NCBI GenBank assembly: GCA_023653785.1
Contig: JAMKCH010071837.1
Coordinates: 62,001-126,000, forward strand
Direction of reading: 5' to 3'
Source: Ophioderma brevispina
Taxonomy: Eukaryota; Echinodermata; Ophiuroidea; Amphilepidida; Ophiodermatidae
Length of the DNA: 64,000 nucleotides
Positions 49,670 through 60,149 of this stretch are shown here, in pieces. The translations under genes were made by a program, and so were the position numbers. The notes beneath the pieces were generated by a model that saw only the letters and a list, made by a program, of their open reading frames with translations, ran no database searches and was not told where the DNA came from. Every line of letters begins with the position of its first letter. The first letter of the stretch is position 1.

Positions 49670-50190
49670 AACAAATTAAAGGGAGTCAAGAGTAATTCTG
49701 ATGTAGTGTAGTCTCATACCCAGCTAGTTTGGACTGTAAAACAAATATCATCATTAAAGGGGGACAGTGGTTGTGATGTAGTCTCATACCAGATAGTTTG
49801 GCTGGTTGTTCTAGCTATAAAGTAAATTTATTAAAATGTCATCATTAAAGGGTGTCAGCGTTGATTCCAAATTTAGCCTCAATGGGGTTGTTAAGAGAGA
49901 CAGTCTTATTCTTAATATCATCATTAAGGGGATATCGAAGTGATTGATATAGTCTCATTGTTATCATTAAAGGGAATCAAGGCGATTGTGATGTATTCCC
50001 AATATCATTAAAGAGTGGAAGTCATAGTGAATGATGTGATCAGAATGCTTCTGATGTTGTCTCATAGTCAGATGGTTCAGATGGTGTGGATGGTTGTTAG
50101 CTATACAGTAACAAATGTCATCATTAAAGAGAGTCAGGGTGATTCTGATGTAGTCTCATACCCAGATGGGTTTACACTCCTTGGTTCCAA
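49670..50190. repeat. irregular tandem repeat, unit about 80-100 bp
   Basis: Repeated words ATGTCATCATTAAAGGG, TGATGTAGTCTCATACCCAG, ATAGTTTGG and GGTTGTTxTAGCTATA in the same order about five times with gaps. Confidence 0.8.
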
Positions 50191-51056
50191 ACAAACCATC
50201 AGGTGATTCAGTCATGTATAAGAACATTTGTGATTGGTGTCCTATAAAAATCTGGGTTTGTGTGCACATGTATATGTCTGAAGTTTGTACTCATGGGCAT
50301 AGCTAAACAGGTGGAGAACAAACAATTGTTGTGTTAACATCAGAATGCCTTGTGTCTTTCATGGATGCACAGCAATGAACTCTGTGTCTTCCTTTCTTAT
50401 TGTGAGGGGATGTCCAATAAATGACTTCAATACTCAATGAAAGATTGTGCCAATAAACCTAGAAATAAATGTCAACCGTATTGGTGTTAAATCCAAGAGG
50501 AATTGGCCAAATTAATTGCACGTGCTGGATTCCCTGATGATTGTCTTTTACTCATGCATGTCACATTCTATCAACTCTACCAGACAGTCGCACTCTTTGA
50601 TTCACTTAAAGTTACAGTATAATGTCCATTTCTGAACCATAGTTTAGTCATATGTTAACATTTTCACTGGACTATTTCACTGGGCTACAGATTTGTCAAT
50701 ATGAGCTAATCTTAAACCCCATAAAATTTGACATTCATTGTTCATTGTAGTATAGTTAGTCTTGGCTGGTGCACTCACTCACTCAGAAAGGTCCTTTCAT
50801 CTGTTCATCAGAACAGTGCCTTTATAATGGTCCATTTTTAATAAAAAGGAATATGTCAGTGAGGAGAGGATCAAAAGGTACATGACTAAGATTATAAGCC
50901 CCCCATCTCTGTTCAAAGCTGATGGATGCATTCAATGAAATGGAATTTAAATAGGTTCACACAAATTATTTGGGAAGTTTGAGGCTAACAAGTAAAATGA
51001 TAAAAATCAGGTATTGAACAGGTGCTATTCCATTGTCTAGTAGTTCCCCATTTATT
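50191..51056. other. unannotated DNA
   Basis: No gene or repeat recognised. Confidence 0.4.
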
Positions 51057-51306
51057 ATCCCCCTGGTTCGAAAAGCAGTAGGGGGATATTGCGATAACGC
51101 GCAAGTCTGTATGTATGTGTGTGTGTTCCAGTTTGGTTAGGTTTCGTTTTTCACGTCTCCTTTGAAAAGTTTAAGTCCGATTTACACCAGACTTGGGGTT
51201 AAGGTGCAATAGGGGTTCCTTCATGTGTGGGTGATGTCAAAGGTCATGGACAAAGGTCAGAGGTCATCTGAGGTCATTTTCCAGACTGTCATCTTGGTAG
51301 GGGGAT
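51057..51306. mobile_element. dispersed element with ATCCCCCT termini, 250 bp
   Basis: Starts ATCCCCCTGG and ends TAGGGGGAT. A terminal hairpin TATCCCCCT / AGGGGGATA lies at 51056-51088. The body (GCGCAAGTCTGTATGTATGT.., TTGGGGTTAAGGTGCAATAG) is shared with 21540-21760. It directly abuts the TTAA MITE at 51310. Confidence 0.65.
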
Positions 51307-51309
51307 GAT

Positions 51310-51651
51310 TTAAAGGTGGTTGTTCCGATTTATGTGTATTGTGTTCTCTACTTGATATGAGAGCCTGGCACTTGCATATACACCCCATCAAGTACCGTGG
51401 GAAACAAACTTGCGGTTTTGATGGTAGACGCAATAATGCATGTTGCAAAGCCCTATTCAATACTGTGCTAATAAAGTGGTTAACCACTAAAACGCCGGTT
51501 TTTTGTTTATATCTTGGGAATTAAATCGATTCAAGGGCTCAAATTTCAGGACGACAATGAGAAAAATACGGCCTTTCATCTGATATCAAAATCGATACTA
51601 CTTCCGGGTAAATCAGGGGGTCCCAAAGACGATCGGAACACGCCCCTTTAA
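51310..51651 (+). mobile_element. TTAA-type MITE, copy A, 342 bp
   Basis: Termini TTAAAGGTGGTTGTTCCGAT and (reversed) TTAAAGGGGCGTGTTCCGAT, TTAA on both sides. Uninterrupted copy of the element at 53732-54446, in the opposite orientation. Confidence 0.9.
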
Positions 51652-51695
51652 GTTTACTTGCAGTATTTTTTGCTTGCCATTGATCATATCATAAC

Positions 51696-51832
51696 TATAC
51701 TTTATCTCGTCTGAAGTATGAAGTGGCGACGCGCGCGTACACCCAGTACCGCTTTCAGTTGCAGTGTGCTGAAAGTTGGTTCAATGTTTATGCCTGCGTC
51801 GCTACTTCATACTTCGAGCTGGACAGAGTATA
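51696..51832. mobile_element. MITE, about 137 bp, 37-bp inverted termini
   Basis: TATACTTTATCTCGTCTGAA.. at left and (reversed) TATACTCTGTCCAGCTCGAA.. at right, both continuing GTATGAAGTxGCGACGC. TA-rich flanks. A fragment of the same type is at 2815-2930. Confidence 0.8.
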
Positions 51833-51897
51833 TGTACCGAGTATTAAGAGACAAAACTGGCAAGTGGAGGCATGAGCAAATAATCCACAAAATAATC

Positions 51898-52029
51898 GAG
51901 GGTTTAGGGCAAAAAGGCCCCATCTGCAATAGCTGCCAAGTGTTAGATTTGGCAGGTATAACACTTAATAACAACACAACAGACAAATGGCAGCTATTGC
52001 AAATGGGGCTTTCTTGCAGTAAACCCTCA
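51898..52029. mobile_element. short palindromic MITE, second copy
   Basis: GAGGGTTTA..GGCCCCATCTGCAATAGCTG mirrors CAGCTATTGCAAATGGGGCT..TAAACCCTC. Interior as in 19848-19977. Confidence 0.85.
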
Positions 52030-53731
52030 ATGTCTCTTCTGACAAGTTCACGTATACCTTGAGCATAAGTTAAATGTCTTGTGAATTGGTGACTACTTCT
52101 TTAAGACTTATCAAGCTTTATCTCAGATGACACTCTGTGTAATTGCTTTGTGAAAGCTACTGTTATGTGTGGAGTGACAGTGTTTTATTTCATTCCGAGC
52201 ATGAACTCTCATGAAATCCCAGAGAAAGAGTTGATGGAAATTAACGTGGGCTGCCTAATCCATGTGACTAACATACTCCATGGTCGTATTGGAGACATCA
52301 CTCAGATTTTTAACAAGTGTTCATGGAGAAAAAAATGATGTTAACAGTGTTTTCTATTCTACTATGTTAGTAAAACTAGGACAGGTGTTTAATATTGATA
52401 AAGCTTATTCTGTACATGTCTTGAAAAGGGAATTTTAAATCAGTGGTCCTTTCACTGGCTTGGTAAAATTAAGTTTTTTATGAGATGGTCTCTGTAAACT
52501 ATGTCACATATTCACTTGATCCACCTTTAATGTAATCTACTGTGTATGGAGGTTGACTCAAGTGAGGCTGTAAACAGCAATTTTTAAAGGAGTTCAATTT
52601 GTTCAAGTAGAAGAACATAGGTCAAGTCATCTTTCCATCATGACTTAGTGAAATACCCCAACCACAACCTGAAGGCCCTCAGAACTCCTTTGCCTATCCA
52701 GGTGGAAGAATCCACCGTGTACTATTTGACACAGATTTTGAAAGTGCACTGCTTTGTATTGCCTTTTAATTTGTATACCAATGCTATTGAAAGTAATGTG
52801 CTTGTTTTTAGGTCATATTGATTCAAACATGCTTTCTTTTATTTGGCAAGGTGATTAAATTACAATTGGGTTAATATGTTGCAAACAATGCACTTTTGCA
52901 TACAGAGAACGGTCAATGCAATGCAATTCACACTGGCCCATAGCCATGGGCCTGAATCCATGCTTGATTTGGATTTACCATGTAATTAATGGCCACACTG
53001 CACAGGCTGCTCTATAAAAAGCACTCTCTTGTCACATAATATTTTCACAAAGTGTCAATACCTGCCCTGCTCTTTTCACATATTGTAAATTTTTCAAAAT
53101 TGTTCAGTGTATTCTGGGTTTACTTTCATTACCTCTGAATTTGTGTAAGTACAGAATCAGACTAAGACAAAGTTCTTTATTTGGATACAAGTTGAATAGC
53201 CGTAGGCATAGTGTTAACCCTCTGTGCAGGTGACTATAGTGGCTGAGTTCAAAATTGGTCAAATTTTGTCAAAAAATTCAAAATTTTCATGCATTTTCAT
53301 GAGCATGTTTAGAATTAGCATGAAAAATGCATTCAAATTAGTCCAAACAAGCCTAGTCTTAATTCAGTGTTTCCCAAAAGACCTTTTGTCTTTTGAGAAG
53401 CCATCATCTCAAAACCACTAACTGTTGTAATAACCAATACAGAATCTACCGGGGTAGAAAGGGTTAAGCTTGCAGTTGACTGCTTAGTGTAAATACCATG
53501 CAAGCAAAAAAGTCCGATTTCATATTGACATGACTTTTCAGCCGTGCTGATCACAGCCTCCTCAGAGGGTTAAGTCATCTGCGTTGAGCCGACGGAATCA
53601 ATTAAGTTATATCGCAACTTGTACGTGTCCTAGCTATAATTCCTCTCTGCTTATGATTTGATGATGACAACATGACCTTAGTTAGAAGAATGTAGTTCAA
53701 AGCCCGGTGACACGCATGATGTGAGGTCGTT
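52030..53731. other. unannotated DNA
   Basis: 53370-53570 belongs to the dispersed AGAATCTACCxGGxTAGAAAGGGTTAA family. No gene recognised. Confidence 0.4.
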
Positions 53732-54446
53732 TTAAAGGTGCGTGTTCCGATCGTCTTTGGGACCCCCTGATTTACCTGGAAGTAGTATCGATTTTGATAT
53801 CAGATGAAAGGCCGTATTTTTCTCATTGTCGTCCTGAAATTTGAGCCCTCAAATCCATTTCATTCCTAAGATACACCGTATTGTTCCTAATAAACGCCCC
53901 GGGGGCGGTGCATTTTTCAAAAGGGAGGGCGTTTATTACAGTCAAAAATGGAAAGTCAAAAATCCTGCAAAAATCACCTTACACACGCTTATTTTCGCTG
54001 ATTACCAATAATACAAACGAACGAGCAGGGGGACGTTGTTTTCGCACCTCCCGAGGTCAAAGTTCCATACTAATTAAACTATTACAACTGTGCACAACAG
54101 CGATTATGATACGGATTACGGCAGTCCCGGCCATTAAATCATGTGATTTAGTTAAGCTTAACTCATTTTCTTGAATTGTTTTATCCAAAAATCATAGGGG
54201 GCGTTTATTAGAGCAGGGGCATTTATTAGGAACAACACGGTAAACAAAAAACTGCCATTTTAGTGGTTAACCATCAATATTAGCACAGTATTGAATAGGG
54301 CTTTGCATCATGCATTATTGCATCTACCATCAAAACTGCAAGTTTGTTTCCCACGGTACTTGATGGGGTGAACGTGTATGTGCAAGTGCCAGGCTCTCAT
54401 ATCAAGTAGAGAACACAATACACATAAATCGGAACAAGCCCTTTAA
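53732..54446 (-). mobile_element. TTAA-type MITE, copy B, split by a nested insertion
   Basis: Reverse-orientation copy of 51310-51651. Begins TTAAAGGTGCGTGTTCCGAT, ends ATCGGAACAAGCCCTTTAA. Homology breaks at 53872 and resumes at 54241, exactly around the nested TA-flanked element. Length without the insert is about 348 bp. Confidence 0.9.
53874..54240. mobile_element. nested TA-flanked element, 367 bp
   Basis: TA on both sides (53872-53873, 54241-54242). Termini ACCGTATTGTTCCTAATAAA and (reversed) CCGTGTTGTTCCTAATAAAT, both continuing to GCCCC. The host TTAA MITE continues on both sides, so it is younger than the host. A 97-codon ORF inside is not convincing. Tc1/mariner-like by target. 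Confidence 0.85.
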
Positions 54447-57400
54447 GGTTCTCACCCAGTCTCTTTTGGTTATTTCACTAGAAACTGGCTCAATTACATC
54501 TATGTTGAAAATCACAAGAAAGCAATGTGACTTTAATTTGGCTTGTCTGACACCGATTTGACCAGAATTGTCACACATCCCCAGTGAATAGACACATCAT
54601 TTAGAACAAGGTGCAAATAAACTCGCCATAAGTGTGAGAAACAAGAATCTATATATGAAGTAGCCGTTGACAAGCATGATATTTGTGATTTAATCATTTG
54701 GAAATGATTTAATAGTATTTGCGAGACTTTCACCTGGTTACACAGAGCGTGTTACCATCTCTTTGGAAGTGGTCTTTTCCTCTTCGTGTCTTTGTATCCA
54801 TGTTGCTGCAGGACAAAAAATGCATTAAGAGACTTAAGAAAAACAGTGTGTAATGCACAAGATGATAAAAATTGGTCTAACTTCCTTAATGATAATTCAT
54901 TTTGACCCGAGGCATCAGGCAGTACAATGGCCGTAGCGTACTAAAGGAGTTTTAACGTGTAACTTGCATTATTAAATTACAATTGTTAGGGTTATGTTTA
55001 TAGAGTTGGTATGAAACCTGTTGCTATGGAACATTAAACTTGCCTTTACTGTAGTATGTTCAGGACTATAATACTACATAATTGTAGGAATGCTAAAGAA
55101 CTCAAATATATTAATATATCAATAAAAAAAATACCTAAATTTTAAGCCAAAACGTTTATTTATAACCACTTTGCATGTAACCTGGTAGTCACTGGATGGT
55201 ATTGGTTTTGTTTTGTTTGGTCCATAAGTTATCAAGAAGAATAAGCAGGGTAATGCCTGGAGGGAGGGTGTAGTGATGTGACACCCCATTTATAGAATTA
55301 TGTCGGCAAAATTTGCCTTTCATAGGCAAATATGTTGACTTGTAAACAAAATTGTTATTAATGTAAAAAAAGATGTAGCCTTGAATATTTGAATGAAATA
55401 AATGACTTTGTTCATGATTTTGTTGGAAGGTATTACTTTCAATTGTTTTTTCAATATCAACTGAGAAATTTTGTAATGAATGTATTGTCATTGTGTGAGT
55501 ACTTCCAATCCCTTTCCCAAATTTGAAAATGGTATCGTCAAATGGACAGTTTTGACAGGATTGACCCGCATTGAAAATGGACTGGGTTCAATTTTAAAAT
55601 TGAGGCATTGCAGGTGGGTTTGAATGAATCTTTGAATGTCAACTTTAAGAAAACTAAGAGTATCACATGAGGCAGAATTTTGATGCTTCTAATAATCGCC
55701 ATAGCTTGTGATCAGGAGCAGCGAAGCCCTACCTCATGTAGGAAGGTGGTTTATATCAATGATACTCTTAAATGTTCCTGAAATAAGTGATCATAGTGCA
55801 CTAAAAACCACCCTAATGGATCGTACCGCTCAAGGCTAAAGATCTGATATCTGGACACCATTAAACCATTGTATTTAAGAAGGATCAAGCCATTTGTGTT
55901 TTATTGTTTTAGCTGTCATATTCTTGCAGTAAAGAGGCTCACCAAATTATGTTGTGTGTAAATTTGGAATGTTATTATTATGTATTACTGTTTGAAACCT
56001 CAATTAATGTACTGTTGTGATAGTTTGGTAATGTAGCTATACATTCTATTTGAAGAGCAGATTGGGAAAGCATTGAAACGGGGTAAAGGGAGTTGCACAT
56101 AGCCTTTCTAAACATGAAAGGCAAGCATATTTTTCCTTCTGATGAGGGGTATGCTGTGAAACTAAAAATATTCATGCTGCATTTTGCTTTTGCATTTCAA
56201 GTACTTTCTGTGAAAATAAAAATGCATAATATTTTTCTTTTGTGTAGATTTCCATGTAAGGAAGCTCATGAATTAAAAAAAAACATTGTTGTGAAAAGGT
56301 TGAAAATCAAAACACCAAAATATTATTTGCATAAAAATTTTACCTTATTTGAGTAATTGTTTGCCAAGAATTAATTTTTTGAAGCATACTCTGATGAAGC
56401 ATTTATCTGAGATTGGCACTGTTTGTGTTTATTTGTAAACATTTATCAAAGAAATGATTGTTTTATCCTGATCCTTGATGGCTGTATCAGACATGGGAAG
56501 TGTTTGATTTCCTCAGCAATTTATTTGGGATATACGCATTGGATTCCCTCAGAGCCTTCTTTTACCAAATGGATATTTCCTTTTATGTTGGAAATGTCAT
56601 CAGACAATAGCGTTTTATGAACAATATTACTAACCTAGAATTCCTAACCTATAAAAATAACACCAACTCTAATGCTAAAGAAATGTTTTTCCCTTTACAC
56701 ATTTGCAACATGTAACATGTAGATTTCCTAAGGGCATTGAGAACAAAATATGAAACATATGAATATATTGGGTATGATCACCGTCAATATTTCAATAGCC
56801 CTTTCCACCCTGTAAGAAATCTTTAAATGTGTTAATCCACATAAGTCAGTGGCTTTGAGATGGTTTCCTTTATGACTGTGGGTCATTTGCAAAGTCTTGA
56901 AAAAACACTGACCAAAGACTAGGCTTGTTTGTACTTATTTGAATGCATTTTTCATTCTGATTTCTGAATATGGTCATAAGAAATGAGTGTTTTGATTTGA
57001 TTATGAAATTAACAATTTCGGGTTCTGGGCAATTCTAATCACCAACAGGGTTCAGAGGGTTAATGTAGTATGGACTTTGTTTCAATATCATATTTAATTG
57101 TGTAGGATAATTGTTTATTTGCCTACAAACAAGGATATCAGGAGATTCAAACAGAAACTTAACCTTAGGATAGGAAGTAACTGTTGTTTTCACTATCATA
57201 AAGCTTGTTTAATTTGACTGTGTTTATACAATAGTTATATCTTATAAACTTTTTGGAATTTAGATCAACATAACTTTTTTAAATATTGTGACATTTTTGA
57301 TAGCTCTATCATCATACTCACATTATAAAATCATGATTTTTTTAATGAAAATGTCTGTTGTATACTTTGAAGCAAGACAATTGGAAAGAGTCGTATGGAA

Positions 57401-58400
57401 TATAGGGATTTTCACCTGAAATTTTTGATGGTATAGGATGGCATTTTGGGGACTGATGGTGGTGCTTGTACAGTGAAAAAGTAAGATGAGCTAGGAGAAA
57501 ATCTAAAAGGCTAAACTCACTCTGCAGGGAAAATTTCAAGTTCTTCAAGTGTGATTTATGAAACTAAGCTTTCTGAAACATTGTCATCAAACATGTTTAA
57601 AAAAAGTTATTTAACTTTCTCAACTTACACTGTGGATCTTGGATTGATGTGGGGGAACCCATTTCTTTACCAAAATAAAAAATGGTGACTTGGGTTAGAT
57701 GAGGAGAGGGGGAAAATCTGACAAATGTAGATTGGATCTCCCAGTGAAAAGTGATACAGTGAAAATTTAAACGGGGAGGGGTCTAGTTAGGAAAGGGTAC
57801 ATGGAAGGTCTTGCTGGTAAAATCCTTAATTGTAACCTCTATCTCATAAGTCCTAGTTTTTAAACATGCTTTGTGATTCTTCTAAACTGATTTCTAAAAA
57901 TACATCATGTTTTTCCTTTTCTCTTGCACTTTTCACATTGAAAAGTTTTCCTGCAAAATTACCCCCAGATATCACTCATTGATTTGCCAAAGTTCCTTGT
58001 CAATAATTAGGCTGCTTTGCGTGTTAGCTTGTCCTATACTTTACCTCTTCACAGTTCAGTGCGGTTTATGGGAAAGCAATTGAAGTTACAGGAAGTGAAC
58101 CACTTCCTTGAGAGACTGTGTGGAAGTCCAAAGTAAACCATGCATGTTTAAAAAAGACAGGTGATGATTGGCTTAGGTTAATAGGTGTCAAGTTGTTCAA
58201 TAACTCACTCATTTGATGGTGAATCATAAGTAACCCTTTAGGTCGGTTCATACTGTTAGCCTTTGAACATGCTTTTATGCACATGTATGTTCACACATGC
58301 AGCATGCAAAGCATGCTTGAAAGACTAACATTGGCCAAAGTCTGTCAATGAATAATGAACGCAGCATTTAAGCCCTGCAGGTGACTATATAATAGTCACT
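54447..58400. other. unannotated DNA with dispersed-repeat fragments
   Basis: 55640-55770 is related to the foldback at 42315. 56845-57062 carries the CAGTGGCTTTGAGATGG..CACTGACCAAAGACTAGGCT family. No exon recognised. Confidence 0.4.
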
Positions 58401-58402
58401 TA

Positions 58403-58645
58403 GGCTGGTACTCTCAAAGAAGTCTAACTTTAAACCCAAGTTTTAAGCCATGAGTGGACCATTTTCCTTCAACATACTCTGACTGTGCCGGAATGAGCCA
58501 TTCCAATCCATCCATGAGGAATTTTCTCACCGGTTATTTTCAACTTTCAGAGAATGTTTAAGGAAAAAAGGGTCATTCGTGTAGGACTAACTAACCCTGA
58601 TTTAAACCCGGGTCTGAAGTTAGACTCCCTTTGTGAATACCAGCC
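58403..58645. mobile_element. TA-flanked MITE, 243 bp, about 45-bp inverted termini
   Basis: TA|GGCTGGTACTCTCAAAGAAG.. and (reversed) TA|GGCTGGTATTCACAAAGGGA.., both continuing GTCTAACTT and ACCC. Non-coding, Tc1/mariner-like target. Confidence 0.85.
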
Positions 58646-58649
58646 TATG

Positions 58650-59812
58650 AGATCATTTCATGGAAAGCCACTAACTTACAAAATCTACCAGGGTGTAGAT
58701 TGTTAATGGTTTGTAGTAGATTGGAGAAAATGTGGTTTGGTTTCATTTTTGTAAAACAAAAATTTACTTTCTTGAAACAAATGTATCTTAGTCTCAAAGG
58801 GTGGGGCTTCAAGAAAATTTTGAAAAAAATAGTACATAATTTCCCAAGAAGTTATTTAGTAAAAAAAAGTGCATATGGAATTATGCTACGTACATAAGTT
58901 ATGATTTTATCTCATGGGCAATCAGCAATGAACCCTTCTTCAAAGCCAAATTTTGATGTAGACATGGATCAAATTTTTCCAATTCTCCTAAAAATTGCAG
59001 CAAATCTGGTAGCAAAAAATAGTAATTTTCCTGTCGTCCCTGAAATCTCTTAAATGACTGAATGTTTCATGTACTTTTGTTTACTCTGATTCATGATATT
59101 CAGGAGCTTATGACTTGTGCAATTGGTAATCCTTTTTTAAAAATAGCCAAACTCATCTTCCTGCTGGATGCTGACGTGTGAAGTACACAGCTTCATTTGT
59201 TCCTCAAGGTTGATTTACGCCACTTTAGGAGCTGTCAGAAGTCCATCAATAATACAAAATCCATGCTAACAGCGTTGACGAAAACAACCCAACTGCAAAT
59301 CATGACTAATAACATGAATAAAAATTCACATGAAACAGAAATAAAGCTTTAAAAACACCAAATCTGTAGTATGACAAGTATCTCATAATCCTTTTGGATT
59401 AAGGCTTCACTTGGCCATTGACAAACAAATTAACTGTGCATACCTGTCTTATGAAGATGAAGGCATTGATAAACTACCTGAATTATGGATACATAGCAGG
59501 GTGTCTTTCAGGTATGATGGAAATGCCATTGTATGCAATTATAATTAGATATCTCTTGCTGGACTGGATGAACAAGAAATTTTGTTTTTGAAGAATTTGA
59601 AATAAAAAAGTTTCATCATTGATGGTAGGTGATATGTATGATAATGTCACATTAGTGAACGCAGGTTGCCAGATGGTTGTAATGCTGTCACATTGGCCGA
59701 CCAAAAAAGTCTCATGAGTGCCTTGTTTTTAACTGTATGGCTATTATTTTCTAGAAATGCCATTTTTAGTTAATAAACTACAAATAAATATATTCTTTAT
59801 GATTTTTTCCAG
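58650..59812. other. unannotated, probably intron upstream of the Ig-1 exon
   Basis: Ends in the pyrimidine tract and CAG acceptor of the receptor exon. No other exon recognised. Confidence 0.5.
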
Positions 59813-60149
59813 CTACGGATCAGGAGTCTTTTGAGTTGTATCAAACCCAACATTCAGGATTGAACAACCCGAATCACAAGTTAGCAGGAAAATACAACAA
59901 TAGATATTACTTGTAACTGTAAGGTATAAAATTGTATGGATATACCCGCCGAGTGTGAGCTCAAGAGTCGTTGTCGTGGGTGACCACTGCAAAGGATGTC
60001 GTGCTAGAGGGCGACATACAAGTACATTACAAGTTCAAAGGGCAGAGTTTACTGATACGGGACAGTACCATTGGTCCTGTTCAGACCGCATGCTGAGAGT
60101 TGTTATCGTACCAACTGCATCTTCAGTTTATGTTTATTAAAAATCATTG
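59813..60149 (+). CDS. PDGFR/VEGFR-family receptor exon, Ig domain 1 (frame-disrupted)
   Basis: Internal exon of a cell-surface receptor tyrosine kinase, coding the first ligand-side immunoglobulin domain. A strong acceptor (gattttttccag) precedes it and a GTGAGT donor follows. Seen in order: NPTFRIEQPESQVS, then the B strand NTTIDITCNC, then KIVWIYPPS (core Trp with the WxxP typical of this family), a second Cys pair, TSTLQVQ, and the F-strand signature DTGQYHWSC, ending SSVYVY. The YVYV-type end before an Asp-Pro is characteristic of VEGFR/PDGFR domain 1. The pieces lie in different frames: four single missing bases in A runs (near 59844, 59888, 59921 and 59928) would join them, and a fifth near 60138 would remove a TAA. 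With five added bases the exon runs phase 1 to phase 1, matching the next exon. Either assembly under-calling or pseudogene decay explains this. Confidence 0.85.

Noticed and set aside
53881..54174. 97-codon ORF inside the nested element as a transposase fragment
   Set aside because: No catalytic motif and begins inside the inverted terminus; more likely a chance ORF in a non-autonomous element.
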